From: Verrucomicrobiia bacterium
Lineage (GTDB): Bacteria > Verrucomicrobiota > Verrucomicrobiia > Limisphaerales > JAEYXS01
DNA length: 64,000 bases
NCBI GenBank assembly: GCA_036405135.1
Contig: DASWYF010000013.1
Coordinates: forward strand, 248,001-312,000
Direction of reading: 5' to 3'
The notes beneath the pieces are model-generated. The model did not search any database. It was not told where the DNA came from and worked only from the letters and a program-made list of their open reading frames with translations. Positions within the stretch are counted from its first letter, which is position 1. Every line of letters begins with the position of its first letter. Both the position numbers and the translations under genes were made by a program. Shown here piece by piece: positions 60,699 to 64,000 of this stretch.

Positions 60699-62201
60699 TT
60701 AGCGAAGCCAGCCCGCCCGCCAGCCTTGCGACGCCTTACGCCATGAATCCTCTAACCCGCCGCGATGCTGGAGCAGCAAACGACGCGCTTGCATGGCCGA
60801 GGCAAAAGCCCGCCCGCGTTCATCGGTGACCCGCGCCCATTGGCCCGCCAGTGGCGATTGAACCCAGCAAGGGCGAACTTCGGCGCGCTCAGTGGCGCGC
60901 CGCGTGCAAGTGTAATCTCGCACCGTGCCGCCCTCGCCCGTGACGGCCAGCACCACGCCGCCAGATTCACGCCGTACAGCCTTCGCCGTGCCCGCAACAC
61001 CCTTGGCGAGCATGCCGGAAGCCAAGGCCCGTTGCGCCTTTATCAGCTTGCCCGCCCGCAACGCCGTTACCCGCGCCCTTGCCCGCAGGTGCTTCAACTC
61101 CGGCATACGTTCCCAATGATCTGTACAAGCATCGCCCAGCTTGGCCCACACTTGGCCCGATCTGAAGGACTCGACGGCAGCACGCCCGGAAGCGAAGCCA
61201 GAAAGCCGCGCCGCATCTGAGAGGGATTGACCGTGCAAGAGACGGACCAGCACCCGCGCCCGTTGCGCCGCCGTGCGCCGAGCTTGTGACGGTCCCGCGC
61301 CCTTGCCCTTGATGCTGCCAACCAGAACGGCCCAGACCCAACGGCAAGCCGTCTCCCTGGCGTTGTCCTTGGCAGACGGAGGACGTACCGCGGCCTGATT
61401 CGCCCACGTTTGCAAGCCCGCTTGCTCTACCTCTAATTGAACGTCCGAGAGGGGAACGAATTGGAGCTTGTCCACTTCGCTAGAACGGCCCGAGACGGGA
61501 GACGCGAACTCAACGAGAGACTTGTGAGCAGCACGCCAGCCGATACGCCAGAGCAGCTTGAGGAATCGCGACCTCTCCCAGTGTTCGGGGCGAACGCCCC
61601 GCTTGCTAGATACCTTGGCCCACATCGCGCTAACGGCATCGCTGGCCGCGTCCTGAATCGAAGTAGAGGACGGGCTTTTGCCGTACTTGCGCGTAAGGGA
61701 ACGGGCAGCACGGGCAGCACAACCGCCCCCGCCCCAAGTCGCGCTCTGCGCCTTGCTGAATCCCTCGCCCCCGGCCAGCTTCATTAGGCGAAGCCCTACC
61801 TCTTGCTCCTTCCGAATCTCTTCGGCAATCCATGGCCACCGCTCCTCTTGCTCTGCTTGCGCGATAGCGCCGCGCATCTCCTTATCTAGCCCCTCGCCCA
61901 CCGGGCGAGCTTGCTTGATTGGAACACGGCGAGGCGTGAGGCGATTGCTGGCCTGTAGTGCCTTCACTCCCGCCGAAGGCGCAACTTCTTCCCACTCGCC
62001 GGTAGGCGAGCGAAACGAAGCCGCGCCGCCGTCAACAACGATGCTACCGTCATCTATCCCGCGCCCTTGCCCCGCGCCCCCTGTAATGTCTCCTCCTACA
62101 CGGTGACCAAGTGTAGCCACGTCAGGAGGTAATAAACCCCAGTCCATGCGCTTCGGTGCTTCGTTCGTTGCGCCCGTCCATCCCATTGCTGTTAGCTTCA
62201 T
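60699..62201 (-). CDS. sigma-70-like regulatory protein (tentative)
   Basis: A 500-residue protein in a GC-rich island. A segment in the middle resembles an ECF-type sigma factor: IQDAASDAVSAMWAKV then RSRFLKLLWRIGWRAAHKSL (region 2-like), a spacer, and AQRARVLVRLLHGQSLSDAA followed by a second helix (region 4-like helix-turn-helix). Long N- and C-terminal extensions are alanine- and arginine-rich. It could redirect host polymerase to phage promoters or be a replication or regulatory protein. Start uncertain: in-frame starts at 62279 (GTG), 62231 and 62213 also exist. Confidence 0.4.
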   Translation of the reverse strand: MKLTAMGWTGATNEAPKRMDWGLLPPDVATLGHRVGGDITGGAGQGRGIDDGSIVVDGGAASFRSPTGEWEEVAPSAGVKALQASNRLTPRRVPIKQARPVGEGLDKEMRGAIAQAEQEERWPWIAEEIRKEQEVGLRLMKLAGGEGFSKAQSATWGGGGCAARAARSLTRKYGKSPSSTSIQDAASDAVSAMWAKVSSKRGVRPEHWERSRFLKLLWRIGWRAAHKSLVEFASPVSGRSSEVDKLQFVPLSDVQLEVEQAGLQTWANQAAVRPPSAKDNARETACRWVWAVLVGSIKGKGAGPSQARRTAAQRARVLVRLLHGQSLSDAARLSGFASGRAAVESFRSGQVWAKLGDACTDHWERMPELKHLRARARVTALRAGKLIKAQRALASGMLAKGVAGTAKAVRRESGGVVLAVTGEGGTVRDYTCTRRATERAEVRPCWVQSPLAGQWARVTDERGRAFASAMQARRLLLQHRGGLEDSWRKASQGWRAGWLR

Positions 62202-62279
62202 ACTGTTTGCCATCGGCAGTGCCCGCACCATGCAAGCAAAAGCTGCCAATGTCCTTTCAAGTGCCAGAATCGCGGACAC

Positions 62280-62624
62280 TTGCGAGTTACACCACCTGCG
62301 AACGCGGGTTTTTCTCGGTTTCGATTGCCCCGTAAGCCGCTGATAATAAGCCGGTTGGGCATTGTGTTTTTATGGGGTATTACGGCCAGTAGGGGGGTAG
62401 ATTTTGAGGAAAAAATCGCCCGTTTGCAGTTTGGGGGGTAGGTGGTGCTGACGCACAGATAAATTCGCTCGATCGGGAGCGCGGCGAGATCAAGATCAGC
62501 CACATTTTGAGCCGGGGGATGCAGGCGAGCTTTGGGCGCGGGCTCGGGCTGGGGTGTGGATCCCGGCCAGGCCCAGCCTCGATAATGGGGCGCGGGACAG
62601 GGCGTTACTTCATTGGAGTAAGGT
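62280..62624. other. intergenic stretch, nothing supported
   Basis: I see no convincing gene, only a minus frame that looks like antisense noise. Confidence 0.45.
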
Positions 62625-62935
62625 GGTAACAGATCTTGGAGCCGAGTTTAAAACGGTCCAATCTATATCTATATATCTATATATCAATGACTTATGAAAT
62701 AAATAAAGTAACACTGTTACCTCTGTTACCTCTGTTACCTAAATTTATGCAAGCAACGTGCTGCTGCTATCAAAGACAATTTAATGATCAACGGAACAGT
62801 GTTGTGCTAGCAGTGGTGGATAGAGGTATTTTGTTTGGGGACGTAACACTGGTAACAGCTATGCTTAACCTTCTCTAATTCAGATACTTGCGTGTTCCGT
62901 TGTCTGAGTAACAAGTAATCTGTCTGGTAACATTC
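62625..62935. other. iteron-like repeat region with AT-rich stretch (candidate origin)
   Basis: GTAACA or its complement occurs about nine times in 300 bp: GGTAACAG at 62625 and 62851; a palindrome GTAACACTGTTAC at 62708; three perfect 9-bp tandem copies of CTGTTACCT at 62714-62740; further copies at 62843, 62908 and 62927. An alternating AT tract with ATCTATAT units occupies 62661-62685. CAACGGAA also repeats (62787, 62950; inverse at 62895). Repeats next to an AT-rich unwinding tract resemble iteron origins. A frame running through it on the plus strand is not convincing. Confidence 0.55.
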
Positions 62936-63001
62936 TGCTAGCAGCGATCGCACAACGGAAACCGGAAGAAGTAAACGAATCTAAAAGGGCAGGGGCTAGG
63001 G

Positions 63002-63370
63002 TTAGTGTTTGCTGAGAATAGCGAGCAAGATGCCGAAGATGGCGATGGGTATGGCTAGAAAGAGGAAGGGTATGATGGTTGCGATGGTGATGCCGATGAT
63101 CACAGCGCCGCTGAAGTAGAATAGAAAAAGGACGGGCAGGATAAAGCAGACTGAGAGGATGACTTTCAGCCAGGTGGGTGAGTTCTTAATCTTTCGATTT
63201 AAGGTTTCATTGCGTTGGCATATGCTGCCAATGCCCACAATGCTCATAAAAATCAAAAGACCCCCGAGGATTTTCCAATCTGTCAGAAAGAAGAGACAGA
63301 GCCCGACAACCAGAATCCACCCTACCTCAGTGGAGGTGGCGATTGTCGGGCTCTGGTTCGTCTTATTCAT
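63002..63370 (-). CDS. multi-pass membrane protein (122 aa)
   Basis: About four or five hydrophobic helices: 16-30, 34-50, 68-86 and a long 88-118 block that may form two. Polar N-terminus (NKTNQSPTIATSTE). It overlaps the end of the repressor gene by eight bases, so both are probably expressed from the lysogenic promoter. That coupling suggests an immunity or superinfection-exclusion function. No family recognised. Confidence 0.6.
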   Translation of the reverse strand: MNKTNQSPTIATSTEVGWILVVGLCLFFLTDWKILGGLLIFMSIVGIGSICQRNETLNRKIKNSPTWLKVILSVCFILPVLFLFYFSGAVIIGITIATIIPFLFLAIPIAIFGILLAILSKH

Positions 63371-63791
63371 TCTTCGCGAACGACATCATGGCTTTGATGG
63401 CTTTGCGGATCTCTGGTGATTTCAGGGCCGCCAGTACTATCTTTTGGTCCTCGGCGCTCAGATCAGGTGACATCTGGAGTACCTGACTCATGAAGGAGGA
63501 GTTATTCTCTTTCAGAGTAGTGGTCTTGGGGTGGATGTCAAACTCATGGAAATCATTACCGAGTTGGAGGCGAATCCATGCTTGAATGAGTTCCAGATGT
63601 TTCTCCCGAGGGAGATGGAGTTTGCGTGATATTCTGTAGATAGTGGTCAGGGATATTTTTGACGGATCACTTTTGCCATTCGTTACTTCAATTTTCGAGA
63701 TGGTTTGGGGTGCGACTCCAACCAATAAGGAGAAGTCTTTTTGGGTTTTTTTACCACGGATGTCTCTGATCAGGTTTGCTAGTTGGCTCAT
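63363..63791 (-). CDS. XRE-family repressor (CI/Cro-like)
   Basis: A 142-residue regulator. The helix-turn-helix spans about residues 16-36 (TQKDFSLLVGVAPQTISKIE), typical of XRE proteins. The C-terminal 70 residues have no autoprotease motif. It is transcribed divergently from the gene at 63949, with operator-like boxes in between, the layout of a lysis-lysogeny switch. The box motif recurs through the genome, so this protein is the prime candidate to bind it. Confidence 0.8.
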   Translation of the reverse strand: MSQLANLIRDIRGKKTQKDFSLLVGVAPQTISKIEVTNGKSDPSKISLTTIYRISRKLHLPREKHLELIQAWIRLQLGNDFHEFDIHPKTTTLKENNSSFMSQVLQMSPDLSAEDQKIVLAALKSPEIRKAIKAMMSFAKNE

Positions 63792-63813
63792 ACATGGGGA
63801 CTTACCGGCCCTA

Positions 63814-63861
63814 ACACCGAGCGTAGTATTCTGTTTTTTATGGTAATGTCAAAAAAAATGG
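63814..63861 (-). promoter_or_regulatory. repressor promoter with flanking boxes
   Basis: On the minus strand: consensus TTGACA, 16-base spacer, AATACT. Boxes of the family flank the -35: a partial CCATTTTTTTTGA at 63849-63861 and CCATAAAAAACAG at 63831-63843. The predicted transcript starts about 20 bases before the repressor ATG. Confidence 0.65.
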
Positions 63862-63868
63862 AATTTCT

Positions 63869-63914
63869 TCGTAAAAATTATTTGACCATAAAATATGGAG
63901 ACTATATTTTGTAG
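63869..63914 (+). promoter_or_regulatory. divergent operator-promoter for the rightward gene
   Basis: Perfect CCATAAAATATGG at 63886-63898 and CTATATTTTGTAG at 63902-63914, centres 16 bp apart, with TTGACC at 63882-63887 and a degenerate third box before it. TATTTT at 63905 is a candidate -10 at 17 bp. Confidence 0.7.
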
Positions 63915-63948
63915 CGAACATGTTGGGGCGTAAACTCAGGAGATACGT

Positions 63949-64000
63949 ATGCATTGCCAAAGGAGACTGAAGAAAACAATGTTAACCATTCTTGAGGCTG
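63949..64000 (+). CDS. partial gene leaving the window (Cro/early regulator position)
   Basis: ATG with CAGGAG seven bases upstream, then CATTGCCAAAGGAGACTG; the visible residues are HCQRRLKKTMLTILEA. The frame is open to the window end. Position opposite the repressor suggests the first rightward early gene. Confidence 0.5.
   Translation, partial: MHCQRRLKKTMLTILEA

Noticed and set aside
62198-62503. 101-codon minus frame upstream of the sigma-like gene
   Set aside because: Odd Trp/Cys/Arg-rich composition, no ribosome site, and overlap with the neighbouring start.
62636-62878. 80-codon plus frame through the GTAACA repeats
   Set aside because: Its LLPLLPLLP stretch is simply the translated tandem repeat, and no ribosome site precedes it.
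1-64000. CRISPR array, tRNA or rRNA genes
   Set aside because: No regular direct repeats with unique spacers of suitable length were seen, and no cloverleaf or rRNA signature was noticed by eye. A tRNA scan could still find one.

Overview
The window is almost entirely a tailed-phage genome or prophage with siphovirus-type tail genes. I see no flanking host chromosome. Overall base composition is GC-rich. The host cannot be fixed from sequence alone. Short 10-bp 'CRCAGATGGA'-type tandem repeats and small GC-rich palindromes between genes resemble the interspersed repeats common in Verrucomicrobiota and related phyla, so I weakly infer such a host.

Layout. (1) 0-36.6 kb, plus strand: packaging and virion genes. 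The order is a possible small terminase, the large terminase, the portal, a 1504-residue fibre, a two-domain glycosyltransferase, two membrane proteins, a protease candidate, a scaffold-like protein, a decoration protein, the major capsid protein and a tail tube candidate. Fibre and baseplate-type proteins, an RlpA-like lipoprotein and connector-type proteins follow. Next come a tail chaperone pair joined by a -1 frameshift, a 1566-residue tape measure and a 1387-residue repetitive tail protein. A GT4 glycosyltransferase, a P-loop protein and a glycosyltransferase-methyltransferase fusion end the arm. (2) 36.6-38.9 kb: cargo between terminators, namely an agmatine deiminase and two small genes. 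(3) 38.9-60.1 kb, minus strand: early or accessory genes. They include a DNA methyltransferase-SNF2 helicase fusion, an ASCH-type protein, an N6-adenine and a C5-cytosine DNA methyltransferase, two paralogous small P-loop proteins, an AAA+ ATPase, a serine recombinase, a RadC-like JAMM protein and many unknowns. (4) 60.1-62.3 kb: a GC-rich island with direct repeats and a sigma-like protein. (5) 62.3-63.0 kb: an AT-rich, iteron-like repeat zone that may be an origin. (6) 63.0-64.0 kb: an XRE repressor with a membrane protein, divergent from a gene that leaves the window.

The most striking signal is a recurrent bipartite DNA element. Two near-palindromic 13-bp boxes (types CCATAAAATATGG and CTATAAAAAATAG) sit about 17 bp apart, centre to centre. 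A TTGAC, identical to most of a -35 hexamer, usually lies between them. Pairs occur in short gaps upstream of the portal gene, a secreted membrane protein, the scaffold gene, rlpA and the first gene of the late glycosyltransferase cluster. Two more lie around 52.8-53.0 kb, and further ones lie on both arms of the repressor intergenic region. This looks like a dispersed operator or 'stoperator' network read by the XRE repressor. I could recognise no replicative polymerase, primase or replicative helicase, so replication probably leans on the host and possibly on the iteron-like region.
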